Shown piece by piece: positions 1 to 15,961 of a stretch of DNA of 64,000 nucleotides. This DNA is from Cyclospora cayetanensis (Eukaryota > Apicomplexa > Conoidasida > Eucoccidiorida > Eimeriidae), in assembly GCF_002999335.1 (NCBI RefSeq), contig NW_020312667.1, positions 142,048 through 206,047 on the forward strand, in the 5' to 3' direction. Numbering within the stretch: position 1 is the first letter of the stretch; every line of letters begins with the position of its first letter. Below the pieces are notes generated by a model. It did not search any database, was not told the DNA's origin, and saw only the letters and a program-made list of their open reading frames with translations. The position numbers and the translations under genes were made by a program.

Positions 1-205
1 CAACACACCAATTTACGCGGACGATTCTAACCTCTAGAGTAGCTGGTGCTTGTAGAAGGTTCCTTTAAAAGCCATAAGCTTATCAGGCGGCGATATGTGT
101 TTAAGTGTTAATGCATGCATGTATATATATGAATATATATGTATATATGTAGTATGCTCACATGTGTATAAACATCTCTATATACATGTGTATATATATT
201 TGCAG

Positions 206-2180
206 CTGGACAAGCTGAATAGGCCCTTTTGCACAGTTGAGGCAGGGCGAGGTGGCATCTGCGGCTGGATATTTCTGCTTCCAGAAATTCTCTCGAGGCA
301 GTTAGACGATCTGAAGACTTATCTGAAGCTGCCTGGGTGGCTCGTAAGTCTTCCTGAGAGCGTCCAGCTTGGAATATCCCCAAGACTAGGGGCCAAGGCA
401 GCAAAAAGGAGGCATCGAGAGGAAGCAAGGGCTGTCTCTGCAGGCAGCTAGGGAGGCTGCGAGAGAACTTCAAGCACGGACACGTTTTCTGTTGATGATG
501 ACTGCGATCTGCTTCGCAGCTGACGAGCCAGTATGCGGTAGCTTTGACATTTCTCCTTTCGAGCATCGCGGGATTTTCGCGTTCGGTCTTTTTAGACCAG
601 GCAATTGTTGCTTTCCTCTTTTGGAATAACCTTGGTAAGAGCTTTGCAGCTCTCTTTCTTTTTTTCCACGAAGACGCTTCCAACGGCGCCGCTTGTTGTT
701 GATTAGCCCTCACCCTCGCCACGTGAATGAACGCGGCTCTGTGCCTGTCTTCGTGGAGAACGCATGCATCCATCCGCTGCTCCCTCTCTGGCACCTACGC
801 AACGCTGCCCCTTCTAGGATCTGCGCTTTGGACTGGGTGCCTTCCTTCGTTCCTCTCGCATTCCCATCGCCTTGCCCTCTAATTTGTTTTTTTCGCGCGA
901 ATATCTCGAGCCCACTTTACTCCTTCTCCACAGAAAAAAGCGCATGCACGCACGCATGCAGAACGGCGCTTGTGCGGGCACTATCACGTGCAGCTGTGTG
1001 TGCCTCCTTGCATGCATGCATGCACACAGCCACTTGGCATCTGCGAATGCCTTTGTCCTCTAAGAAACCGTCTTGCCTCCTGCTATTGTGCGTCTTGTCG
1101 CCTCCCCCCTCCCCTTCTCCCTCTGGATAACACGTAAACACCTGCCTTCCACGGTCTGCGCGTTGTCACGCTCTTGTGTAGATCCTCAGCGATGGACGCT
1201 TGGGCGCTACTCGTTCCTCATGCTCGCATGCATCGCGTAAGCGCACAGGAAGGGGGAAAGCAGAGCCGTGTCTTTGCTCTCTTTGCGCGTAGTATCTACC
1301 CTGACCGGCACTCGCGAAGATCAAGCGCCATTCTCCCTAGCCGCAAAAAGGCTGCAAGGGCATTTTTTCTCTGTCTATCTCTCTGAGCTGCTGCTTTTGC
1401 GTCTTTAATCGTGCAGCGGCATCTCCTTTGATCTCTGGTGGCTCCGTGTCTATCTCAACGCGTGGAGGCTTGGTGAGTCTTCGCCGTATATATATATATA
1501 TGTATATATATATACTCCTCGTTTGGTGCAAAAAGCTGCGAAGATCGAAGCTTTGCATGGGACCGCGTATGTTGCGCTTCAATGTTTTTCTTCGCGGCAA
1601 AAGGAGCACTCGCGCGGCTCGCCTCTGCCATGCGAAACCTTTGAACGGCGGCGCTGTGCTGCATCTGAGCCATGAATGCGTCTTCAGGCTCAGCGGAAGC
1701 CGACATGCACGACATATCCAAGATCTTTAGCATCTTCCTCTGCGTTTGGAAGGCAAGATTTTCGGCTCTGCTTTCTGCGCATCTTCCCCTCCTTTCCTTC
1801 CTTTCTGTCTGCCTTCTCTTCGTTGCATTTCCTGAGTCCAGCGCTAGCAGAGCAACGCGCATCTTCTCACTCGCCTTCAGTGCTTCGCCCTCACGCCAAC
1901 GCGTGAACGTGCTGCCTTCCCACCCCCTCTTGCCTTCGCACTTGTGTACATTCATGTTGCCAGTGGCAGAGAGGTGCCTCGCCCGCTTACAGTCATGAAC
2001 GTCCCGTCTTCCTTCCCCCACCTATCTACCTACATTCTGCCCGTGAGGTGCTCTCTGTACGCTCGTTTGCTTCAGGGTGCTCTCGTCTTTATCAACTGGA
2101 AGTGTCATCACGACCTAAAGGCCAGAGTACTCTACTTCACGTTGTGCAGCTTCGAAGAAGCCCGCTGCCTGTCTCTTTAA
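206..2180 (+). CDS. Unrecognised multi-exon membrane protein, partial
   Basis: I do not recognise this gene. Exons with good splice signals and compatible phases are 206-343 (acceptor tgcag, donor gtaagt), 444-530 or 444-537, 601-634, 1189 to about 1236 (donor gtaagc), 1417-1472 (donor gtgagt), about 1708 to 1752, and 2077-2180 ending in TAA. The encoded pieces are hydrophobic and rich in Trp and aromatic residues (for example AIVAFLFWNNL, RWTLGRYSFLMLACIA, then GISFDLWWLRVYLNAWRL directly in phase), suggesting several membrane helices. The 5' end probably lies left of the window. One link (about 1752) would need a GC-AG intron. A further open exon-like piece at 2324-2500 (donor gtagga) may belong to it or to another transcript. 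The chain as a whole is tentative. Confidence 0.35.
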
Positions 2181-2500
2181 GGCCTTAGTTGTTGTGATCC
2201 AGGAGACTCCTCCTTACTCCCTCTCTTGGCGGCTCCGTGACTTCCAAGCTTTGCCCAGCGCGTGTGCACATCCCACCCCCTCTTGCCTGCCTGTGCTGCT
2301 CCCTCTGACACCTGCGACGCTTGCAGCTCGAATACGGAACGCGCGTTAATTCAACGGGCTGCGTTTACGTTCCGGGTCGTCCCCTGGATACGAGTGAAAT
2401 ATCTGGCTACAGGGAGACAAGCCAGTTCGCCGCATCCGCCGCTGCAGCTCTCCCCCTCATGAAGGCCTCACACGACATCGCCGCAGGGGCCCCCCTCTTC

Positions 2501-3490
2501 ATGGTAGGAGTGCCTTGTGGCTGTCGCTGATTCTGCCGTTGCTGATAGCGCTGCTCTCTTGGGCGCGTGCGTCGTCAACATGCGGCAAAAGCAGCCGCTC
2601 CGCACAGGGGTAGCCTTAGGAGCACTTAAACTGCGAATCTCACCATGTCGGTGTCGTATCCTCCCATGTGCATGATCGCGCAGTCATCGTTCGGCTCCCT
2701 TGGCGCTTCTGCGGTTCTGTCGTGAGCTGGCTTTCCGCACTGAACAGCGCTCAGTGCACGCATCACTTGCTATCCTGCGACGTCGTCTCTGGCAGGGCCT
2801 TCTGCCAGCCCACTGGCGGCAGTAGACGCTGCCGTAGACAGAGAGAGAGGAAGAGCGAGTGAGAGAAAGAGGGCGAAAAAGAGGCGTTCCAGGATCTCAA
2901 ACAAATATTAAGATCCCTAAAATACAATGCCTAGTCTCAAAATAGTAGGAACACGTGAAAATTATTCCTTCAGCAACGTGGCCTCCGTACTCTATGCACG
3001 GGACGCTATTACTATGCCCGGTGACGGCAGCCGCGAGATGGCGGCTAAATTGCTACTCGGGAAATTCTTTCGCGTTAACCCTTCTCCCTGCAGTTTCTCC
3101 CCTCCCTCCAGTACCCCTTTCTGGCTGCTTTTTGCTTCCGTGAAAGCCAGCGGCCTCCCCGCGTTGGAGGGGCCTCGCCTCTCTCTGTGCAAGGCAGCCC
3201 GCAGAAAAGTGCCGCTACACGGCAGAGCGTTCTCTGCCAAGGCAGAAGGCAGGTGCTAGAAAAGCGGGAACTTCGAAAGGAGTGCACTGTGCGGGCTGTG
3301 CTCCCTCTAATGGGAGGGCGCTGTCTTGCTGCGAGGCCTCCTCTGCTCTGCAAGGTTTTTGTTTGGCCGTACTGCGCCGTCGGGTGGGGAGGGAGGTTTG
3401 TAGAGGAATCAGTTCAGTGGAACGTGCAGCTCTCTGCTAGCTAGTGCGCGACACAGCCTCTGCTCCGCTTTCCTTGGCACACACGAGCGT
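2501..3490. other. Intergenic, no gene seen
   Basis: Between the unrecognised plus-strand gene and the stop of COQ5 I see only short open frames without splice support. A purine-rich patch lies near 2838-2885. The two genes converge here, so this is presumably 3' flank of both. Confidence 0.4.
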
Positions 3491-4856
3491 CTACCCCTTG
3501 AATCCCGAGTGAATCGCCACCACGCCTCCCGTCATGTTCGAGAAAGACACGTGCTTGAAGCCTTCCTGCTGCATCATCCTCGCGAGCTCTGCTTGCGGAG
3601 GAAAGCGGCGAATGGACTCGGCCAGATATCTGTACGCCCCGGAGTCGCCCGCGACTGCCGAGCCAAGCAGCGGCAGCGCAGCGAAAGAATACACGTCGTA
3701 CAGCCCCTTGAGAACAGCGTTCTCAACTGCGGAAAACTCCAAGCACAGAAACCGACCGCCAGCTTTCAAAACGCGCATCGCCTCCCGAAGGCCCTTGCTC
3801 GGAGAAGTGAAATTCCTCAAGCCGAACGCGATCGTCACAAGGTCGAAAGATCCAGCCGCAAAAGGAAGACACTCGCCACTGCCTCGCACCCACCGCAGGC
3901 CTACAGGCCCCACCCGTCCAAAGTCAGAGGAGCGCGGAAGCAGAATCTTGGAGCTGCTGTTGCTGTCTTTTTCCCCCTCGTCTGCGCAAGGTGCCAAGGC
4001 GTCGACCAGCGGGCGAACTGGCAGACCGCGCTCGCAAGCCCGCGTCATCCCTACACGCAGCATTTCCGCGTTTATGTCGCACACTGTCACTTCCACGCCG
4101 CTACACCCGTGTTCTTGCTGTCGCTGCTTCTGCTCTTCCCCTCGCGACACCTCGAGCTGCTGCAACGCCCTGTCAATCAGTCGAAAGGCAATGTCTCCAG
4201 TGCCTCCCGCAAGGTCCAGCACGGCAAAGGGCGTCGCCGCCTCGCAATCGGCGGCTTCCGCAGAGGCCTCCTCTGCAGAGCGCCTCGCCGCGGGCACTTT
4301 AGCCTCCTGAAGAGGGGGAAAATTGACGAGCTCCGTGAAGTGGTCCTTCCACAGCCTGTGGATGCCGAAGCTCATGAGATCGTTCATGAGATCGTACTTC
4401 TCTGCACACAAGAGGGGCACGCAACGGCCGTGAAAAAGACGCTGCAAAGCGGGGTGCATTGGGGAGGGAGGGGGCACGAAACTGGAGGGAGGAAAAAGGG
4501 AGAGGGAGAAGCGAAGATGTGAGCTGTCCTCTTCAAGAAAGCTGCAGATAGAGGCTCCCCTCACCTGCAACGGAATCAAACACGCCTCCCACGAGCTTCT
4601 CCTTCTCCTCAATCGGCACTGTCCTGTTTCCGAACGATGTGAACTGCTCGGCGTTTCGAGGGCCCCCCGTCGTAAAGGCGCGCAGGGGGCCCCCCCCGAG
4701 AGATGCGAAGGATACCAAGCCAGCAGCTCTCCCTCCCCCGTGACGCTCAAGGGGGCAAAGGAGATGCTTGGCGCTGCCGTTTCCTGCCACAAAAGAAACG
4801 GCGGGCTGCCTCAGAGGGGGGCCCCCTCGCGAGAGGCGGAGTACAGCAGTGCGCAT
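3491..4856 (-). CDS. COQ5: COQ5, ubiquinone-biosynthesis C-methyltransferase
   Basis: UbiE/COQ5 family SAM-dependent methyltransferase. In other organisms COQ5 C-methylates 2-methoxy-6-polyprenyl-benzoquinol in the mitochondrial matrix. Two exons: 4856-4565 and 4401-3491, about 400 residues, joined by a 163-nt intron (donor gtgagg, acceptor tgtgcag). The join restores the family signature: VFDSVA from exon 1 runs into EKYDLMNDLMSFG from exon 2 (residues about 92-110), followed by HRLWKD. The SAM motif DLAGGTGD is near residues 160-167, and later motifs include FGLRNF and LKAGGRFLCLEFS. Low-complexity insertions (residues about 130-155 and after the first Rossmann strands) make it longer than bacterial UbiE. 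The N-terminus is Arg-rich with few acidic residues, consistent with a mitochondrial presequence. The start is the ATG at 4856. It is divergent to the UBX gene downstream. Confidence 0.93.
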
Positions 4857-6059
4857 TGGAAAAAGGCGTTCTTCTTCGGCAGCTATCTGCGAGAGACGAA
4901 GGAAGACTGCAGCGTCGTCAGCAAGCGATCAAACAGTTTTACGAGTAAATAAAGACGGTTACACCGCATCCTATCAGAGGCCCCTCTACCAGCGCGCAGG
5001 GGGGCAGCGACGTGTGCAAGGGGCCCCCTGCAGACTCCCATCAGCAACAGTTCAGGGAGGGGCCCCCCTAGGAGGCAGGAGGGCCCCCCCCGAATTGATA
5101 GGAGCACAGACAGGAAAATTTCACGTTTCATTTTTTCGAATGGAGGCAGCCGAACGCCTTTTTGCCTCGTTTTTGGTTTGCGCCTCCGAAGTCGGGAGCT
5201 CAAGCGACTCCCTAGGGCGGCTATCACGGAACCGCTTGCCGAGCACAGCGCTTCGCTTTTGGGCAAAGACGGAAGCATTGGGAACTAAGAACCTGCATTT
5301 TTGAGCTTTTAGAAAGGCTTGGAGTGCCCTCAAGTACAACGCTGGGAGCTCTAGGAGGCCCCTAGGAGATCCACGCGAAGACGCCGTTCTGTCGCATGTC
5401 AGCTGCTTCTTCCTGCAGGAGGCCTCTCAGCTCTGCCGAATTCTAATCCAATCCAAGGCGGAAGAAAGGCACAGAAGACGCTTTTCATTCAGAATACCCG
5501 TGCGTTCGCGCTGGTCACGCAGCCGTCAGCAGCAGACACATTCTCCTCCTGTCTTTCTTCCGCCATGTCATGGTGGCTGCTGCACCCCTCTGCCCATGGC
5601 CTTGCTTGATTTTGTCTTGAGGATGTGGCCTCATTTTTGCGCTTCCCTGCATGCATGCGCATGCGCATGCGCATGCATGCAGGGAAGCGTTGCGCACTGA
5701 TGGCAGCATTCCTACACATCTCTCAAGACACGTGTATTTGTGTAGCCAGCAGGCGCTTGCCTACGGATTCTTGCCCCAGTCCATTCGCCCCTATCTGAGT
5801 ATTTTCGTGTATGAATGCCTATTCAAATGTATAAATGTATGCATCTATGCATGCATGGGCATCTATGCATAGGGGTATGTATATACATGCACACACACAT
5901 ATATACAGATGTAGATACATACATATATACATATGTATATTATCTTAATGTATTTCATTCCTACGGGCATGCGGATACCTGTCGAAGCTTGCGCGGTTGC
6001 TCGTGCTCCCGATGGTTCATTCTGTTTCTCTCTTTCTTTCTTTGCTCTGCATTTCCCAG
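4857..6059. promoter_or_regulatory. Divergent intergenic region, COQ5/UBX
   Basis: About 1.2 kb separating two divergent genes and presumably holding both promoters; no promoter element can be named with confidence. It contains GGGGCCCC-type patches at 5020-5095, the perfect palindrome at 5640-5689 and AT-rich TATA/TGTA runs at 5870-5945. An upstream non-coding or N-terminal exon of the UBX gene could also lie here, because an acceptor (cccag) sits immediately before its first in-frame ATG. Confidence 0.4.
5640..5689. repeat. Perfect 50-bp palindrome
   Basis: The sequence equals its own reverse complement from 5640 to 5689, centred between 5664 and 5665. The core is alternating GCATGC/TGCATG units flanked by CTTCCCTGCATG and its complement. 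It could extrude as a cruciform. It lies in the presumed promoter region of the divergent COQ5 and UBX genes. Confidence 0.95.
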
Positions 6060-10415
<4,356 letters not shown>

Positions 10416-12828
10416 GCTCCTGCATTTTCGGGGGACTGATTCGTGAGGCTTGTGCCAGCGACTGCCTGCTGATCTTGCTCCTGCAGAGCAGGCAGGCGTG
10501 CTGGCTGCCGTATTGGAGTCTCTGTAACGTACCGGCAGTTTGCACAAATGAGCTGAGAAGGCTGTCTGAGGCAATGTACAAGCGACACCTACGGCAGTGC
10601 GAGCCATTCATCGCACCTTGCCTCAAAAGTAGTGCTGGTCTTCAGCACTCCAGGAGCCTTTTGCCGTAGGCGGTCTGGGAGGCCGTAGCAGAGGCTTGCA
10701 TTGACTGATAGAGCTCTCCTGCACGCATGCGCTTCTCCAGAAAACAGTAGTAGGAGTCTCTGCGAAGAATTGCGCGCGACTGTACGTAGTCCTATAGGCC
10801 GCATCTCCGAATCGGAGGCAGTCCCTGCCTTCGCCATAGCTGCTCCAGACTCTTCCAGCGACACTCCTGAAGCCTGAAAACTGAATAGCGCTTCAGCAAC
10901 CTTCCTGCAGAGACGTGCACATGCGTGCTGTCCACAGGGGGCTGTAGTAGGCGAGTGAAGGTGGGCGGCACTGAAAATCGCAGCAGGAGCAGAGGCAAGC
11001 GCGCGCGTTGCGATCTACAAAAAAGCCTTAGGACGAGGGCGCATCGGGTCGAAGAGGAGGCGCTAGACGGGCGTAGGGGACAAGCCTGGACGGCTTGCAA
11101 CAGCGAGACTCGCTAGTGCACACGTGGTAGTCTCTCTAGAGCTCAGAGGGGAGCGGAAGGAGAGAGAGGGCTTCTTTAAGCACGCGGAAGGCGCGGGGTA
11201 GACAGCACAGCTTCCGTCCACTCGCACTGCTTCACGTTCCCACAGGCAGCTCACGGGAAAGAGTCCCCACGCAGCACCTTGAGCACGCACGTGTAGCCTA
11301 AGCAAGCCGATGACAGAGCAGAGGCGCTTACAAGGAAACGGTCACCACGTTTGCCGCAGTTTACGAACATCTGCCGTAGCCGTGCAAGGGAAGAAGAACG
11401 ATGCTTGCCACGCGGATGGGGTGTCGGAGAGGCCAACGCGTCCTCTGTGGTGAAGTTCGGTGAAAGACCACTTGTCTTTTTCTCTGGCAGCCGATATGCA
11501 CTAGGTTTGCTTCCTTAGCACTCATATAACAGTTCTGCCTGCCTGGTTAGTGGGGATATATGCTGCGGGTTCCAGCCCGCGGTCCTCCACGCAGTTGAGC
11601 TAAGTACAGGCACAGAGCACGGCGTTTTTTGGAAGTCGGGGGAGGGTGGCGTGGACTACACTACGCTCTACTTCTTTGCAGCACGCTACCCTACTGATAC
11701 TATCTGCGAGGTAGTCAAGAGGTTTTTGAATTGTTTGCTTGTGGGCAAATCGAATGATTGCAGAGTCCTGCCTTTACTAGAAGACGCGAAAGGCTGTGTG
11801 CATGTGCGATAGAGGCTATGTGCAACGAGCTGTGCGAGCCGGGAAGGCTTAGAGGCTGCAGATATTTTGCGCCTCCTAGCTGTCCCTCTACCTGGCGTGC
11901 GAGACTGAGGAGCATGGACAAGGGAGGGCGGTGTTATTTTGAGAAGCGACCAATGACGTTTTATGAGTTCGCCTTAAGCGGGGAGTGAGGCATCTTCCTA
12001 CAGAGGCCCTTGAGAGCGCGGCTGCCTTCTTTTTATGACCTGGTGAAGGGGATAGTGCCCTGCGTGGGGTGTGCAACTGGAGGCGCTAGGGATATCTAAT
12101 AGTGCTCTCCAGGAAGTAGCTGTGTGTGCAGAGAGTGGCGTAAGTGCAGTCCGCGGAAGCGCTTGCTGGCGCGGTATGGAGGTTCCAGGCTGCCGCCGAT
12201 GCTCGTGTAACGACAGGCCTGGTGTATCCGTCCTGCTTTGCCGGGCGAGGACTATCAAGCGATCGGAAATCATCGACACAGCCGCACAAGGAGCCTGGGG
12301 AATTTTTAAATGCCTTTGTTTCGCTGCGTTCTACAGTCGGAAGGAAGGGCAGAGCGGCCAACTTCCTTTGGTGCCCCTTCCAGCGCGAGCTTCGTGCTCG
12401 CCCCGTCCATGCAGCGAAGCTTCGAGGCTTTTTTCTCCGATGTGCTACGGGGAGATCGCTTCTCTGTATTTGCATTGCAACGAACAGCGAAACGGCGCAT
12501 AATTAAAATGCGCGGCTGGAAGAAATCGCCGCCTTTCCCGTCGTGGCACTCACCGCCTGCGTTGTGCTCGGGGCGGCACGGGCCCCCCACAGGGGGCCGT
12601 AGATGGAGCAAAAAAATTGCTTGTGAGTGAGATTAGACCCTCTGGAGCGGCTAAGGAGTTAATGTTTATGTGCAGAAACGAAAGGAGGGATGCAGAGAGA
12701 GCCGCCTCTACCGTCTTCTCACTTGTGCCGTGCAGCAGCAGCGTGGCTGCTGCCCTGGCGAGCGCGGGCGCAGCTGCATATATATATATATAATGGCGGC
12801 AGCAGCAGCAGCGAAAGAAAGGCTGCAA

Positions 12829-13267
12829 TGCCGTTCGTTTCCAGGTTTTGTGTTTGTTTTTCACGCGAAATCGAAGCACCTATAGAAGAACCTTGTGTGT
12901 GGCGTTTTTGGAACGCCTCTTGGCCGTTCGCCCCTGCACGTCCACCGCTACAGCGTAGGACTGCGATGCAAACACCACAGCCGCAGTGTAGCGACCGACA
13001 CCAGCGCATTTTGTGTCTCTTCAGAGGGCTGTTAATTCCCACGTCCAGACTTCATTGTCGACATCCTCTTGCGCCTGTTTCTGCCGCAACAAGGACGAAG
13101 CAGGGAGAGACGCCCCTTCCCTGTGCGTGCTCCGTCTACCTTCTCACGCGCCAGCGAAAGGATACTCCTCGCAGGGAAATTGTGTGCTGCTACGCCCTCC
13201 GCCACCCCTCTGCTGTCTCCGCCCTCCTGCTCAACAGGTCCGTTGCTTCATTAAATGCGAAATAGCG
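12829..13267 (+). CDS. Possible small gene, unrecognised
   Basis: An open frame from the ATG at 12829 to the stop near 13265. Its 3' half from 13025 follows a good acceptor (tctcttcag) and could be an exon ending at a gtccgt donor near 13240. The product is Cys- and Arg-containing with no motif I know, and codon composition only weakly favours coding. It may be chance. Confidence 0.2.
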
Positions 13268-13350
13268 ACTCTGAGCGAAAAATTCCCTCAACGATTTCTT
13301 CCTCGCCTCTGGGGCAGCAGCGGCTGCATCGGCGGGGAGGCACGACAGAG

Positions 13351-13387
13351 AGCGGCTAGAGGCGCTGCAGCAGCGCCTCTAGCCGCT
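13351..13387. repeat. Perfect hairpin, 18-bp arms
   Basis: The left arm 13351-13368 (AGCGGCTAGAGGCGCTGC) is followed by a single A at 13369 and the exact reverse complement at 13370-13387. A stem this long with a one-base spacer is unlikely by chance in this sequence. Confidence 0.95.
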
Positions 13388-14488
13388 CAGTCGCCAGTCC
13401 TTTGACAATTTGGCTCTGTAGAGTCTCCCTCAATTGCTCGCTAGACGACGGAAGGGCCCCCAGAGGGCCCCTTCCGCTCTGCCGCTCAAAAGCCGTCTTG
13501 CATTCCCCTCCCTCGTAGACTCCCCCTTTCGCGTCGTGCTCGGCTCTGCATGCGGAAAGACGCCCTTAGACCTTTTGCATTACAGCTGTGTCGCATTCGC
13601 ACGACTCTTTCCCCCAATGCTCCTCCACGGATGTAGCTGTCTCGTGTGTGTGTGTGTATGCCTCCATGCCTCCATGCCTGCTACTCTTCTGCCTGCCTTT
13701 CTGCCTGCCTGCCCCTTAGGATATAGCTGGTCAGCAGTTTCGCGCCAAACCTCTTCGTCGACTCCGCCTTTGCCCCTTGCGCCGTGGCGCCCCCTCCCCC
13801 CCCTTGCCCCCCTTCTGGTTGCTGTTTGGTAAAGGCTTCATCCTCCTGAGGCTCTCTGCCGCAGCGTCCTCATAAATGTATGTAAGGCAACCCCGATGCT
13901 CTTCCGTTATGTAGCCTTCATATCGCCGCGGCTCAAAACCTGCACCACATGCCCATGCGCAAAAACAGCGGCGTCACTATGACTGTAGTCTCAAAATGAA
14001 GGCGAGACTTTGCAAGGAGCCAGCGCACAGCCAACAGCCTTCACTCAACCTCATCTCTCTTTTGCGGGGAGGCTGCTCTTCGCCGTTTGCCTTGATCCTT
14101 CCTAGTGGAGGCTTTCATGGCTTGTTGTGTCTTGCTCCGCGTTGCTTGTGCTGAAGATGCCTCTAGACATGGTGTTGCAGTGCAGAAAATAGCGTGTCTT
14201 TTCCCTCCCCTCTACTACTCCACGCCCCCTTCTCCACTCCGAAAGATCCGCCTCCATGTATGTGCTGGCTCTAGCAGTGGCGCAAATGCCTCGTGCGCTG
14301 TACGTCTGTGTCTGTGTGTGTACCCGTGTCTGTCGCGTCTCTCTCTGCTGCAGGTATGCCTCACTCTGGCAGCACTCCACGCAACTCTGCAGCACGGGGG
14401 CCCCCCCCAACCCTGTGGGCCCCCGTCTCTCGCTCCAGCCGTTTTTAGTCGCTCCGGCGGTCCTTAGCCTCTTTTTTGAGAACTGATA

Positions 14489-15912
14489 ATGAATGAATCC
14501 CCACATCGGCAGCTGCAGCAGCAGCCGCTGCAGCCGCAGCCGCAGCAGCAGCATGGCGCTGCAAGCGTCGTTGTCGCTGCGACGGGAAAAGTGCAGCCTC
14601 CTCAGGGGCGTCTCTCCGCCGCTGCCACAGCCTTAGGAGGTCAGCAGCAGCAGCAGCAGCAGCAATCCGTGCAGCAGCAGCATGCGAAGCACTCGCAGGA
14701 GGCTGCTGAGGAGGGGGGGGCCCCTTCAGCAGCCTCCTGCGGGGTCGCTGCCTGCAGTGCAGTAGCGGTGGGGGGAGGGGGGGGCCCTTCCAAGGCGTTC
14801 CCAGCGGCAGGCGGGGGCCCCCCGCTTCAGGCAGCGCAGCAGCACGGGGGCAAGGGGGCCCCCCTTTCGGGGATGTCGCGAATTCCTCGGATGGCTAGTG
14901 GCGGATCGCCTCCCACTGCGCAGCATTCCTCGCCCAACGCTCCTGGAGCCTCCTTCATCGGCAGTCGCAGCAGCAGCGGGGGGGCCTCTGGCAGCAAGCG
15001 GCAGCAGCAGCAGCAGGGGCTGCTGCTGCAGCAGCAGCAGCAGCAGCAGCCCGCGCACGGAGCGCGCAGTCACTGGGGGCCCCCGAGTGGCCGTCTGCAG
15101 CAGCAGCAGCAGCAGCACCATCACCACCACCACCGCTGTGCCACGGCGGGGTATGAGCGGGGAGGGGGCCCCCAGGGGGGGGTCTCTCAGGGGCCCCCCC
15201 ACAACGCTGTCTACAGGCTGAAGATGTGCCCGTGGTATCCTGAGGGGCGATGCAACTATGGCACCCAATGCAGCTTTGCGCACAGCGAAAACGAGCTGCG
15301 TTCTGCGCGATCGCGCTTGCAGCATCAGCAGCAGCACCAGCAGCAAGGCTTCAGTGCCAGCCTGACTTCGGGAGGAAGCGGATCTCAGGGGAGGTCAGGA
15401 GGCAGCGGTGCTGCTGGAAGTGCTCAGATGCAGCAAGCCTATCCGCCTCCGCTTGCGCACAGCACGGAAGTCTCGCAGGGGCCTGACAGCGCTCCAACAC
15501 CAGGGAGCCATCCCCCAGGCGACTTCCAAGACAGTGCCGGCAGTAGTGGTAGTAGTGGGGGGAACAGTGGCAATAGCAGCGGTGGGAGTGGAGGGGGCGG
15601 CAGTAGTGGGGGGGGTGCTCAGGGGAACCTCTTTTACAGAGGAGGGGGGGGAGGCGGAGGGCCTCATCATGCGCAAAGGATGCCTCCGGGAACGCGTCAG
15701 CAGCAGCAGCAGCAGCAGCAGCATCTTCTGCAGGATGGCAGCAGCCTAGCGGCGAATCCTAGGGGGTGGGGCCGGCACGGGGGGGGCCCCCTGCAGCATC
15801 AGCAGCAGCATGCGCAGCAGCAGCAATCTCAAGGCGCGGAAGAGGGGGTGGGGGGCCTCGTACGGGGGGGAGCAGCGGCAGTGCAGGGGTATTCCGAGGG
15901 GGCCTCAAATCT

Positions 15913-15961
<49 letters not shown>

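Larger units (their letters stand above)
10416..14488. other. Long region without a confident gene
   Basis: About 4 kb between the UBX and CCCH genes. I found no recognisable protein. The best candidate is the frame at 12829-13267 (listed separately). A perfect hairpin lies at 13351-13387. Microsatellite-like CTGCCTGC and TGTG patches occur at 13640-13720 and 14300-14330. Confidence 0.4.

Noticed and set aside
11550..11610. tRNA-like GGTTCCAGCCC box
   Set aside because: No matching A box, acceptor stem or anticodon arm could be folded around it.
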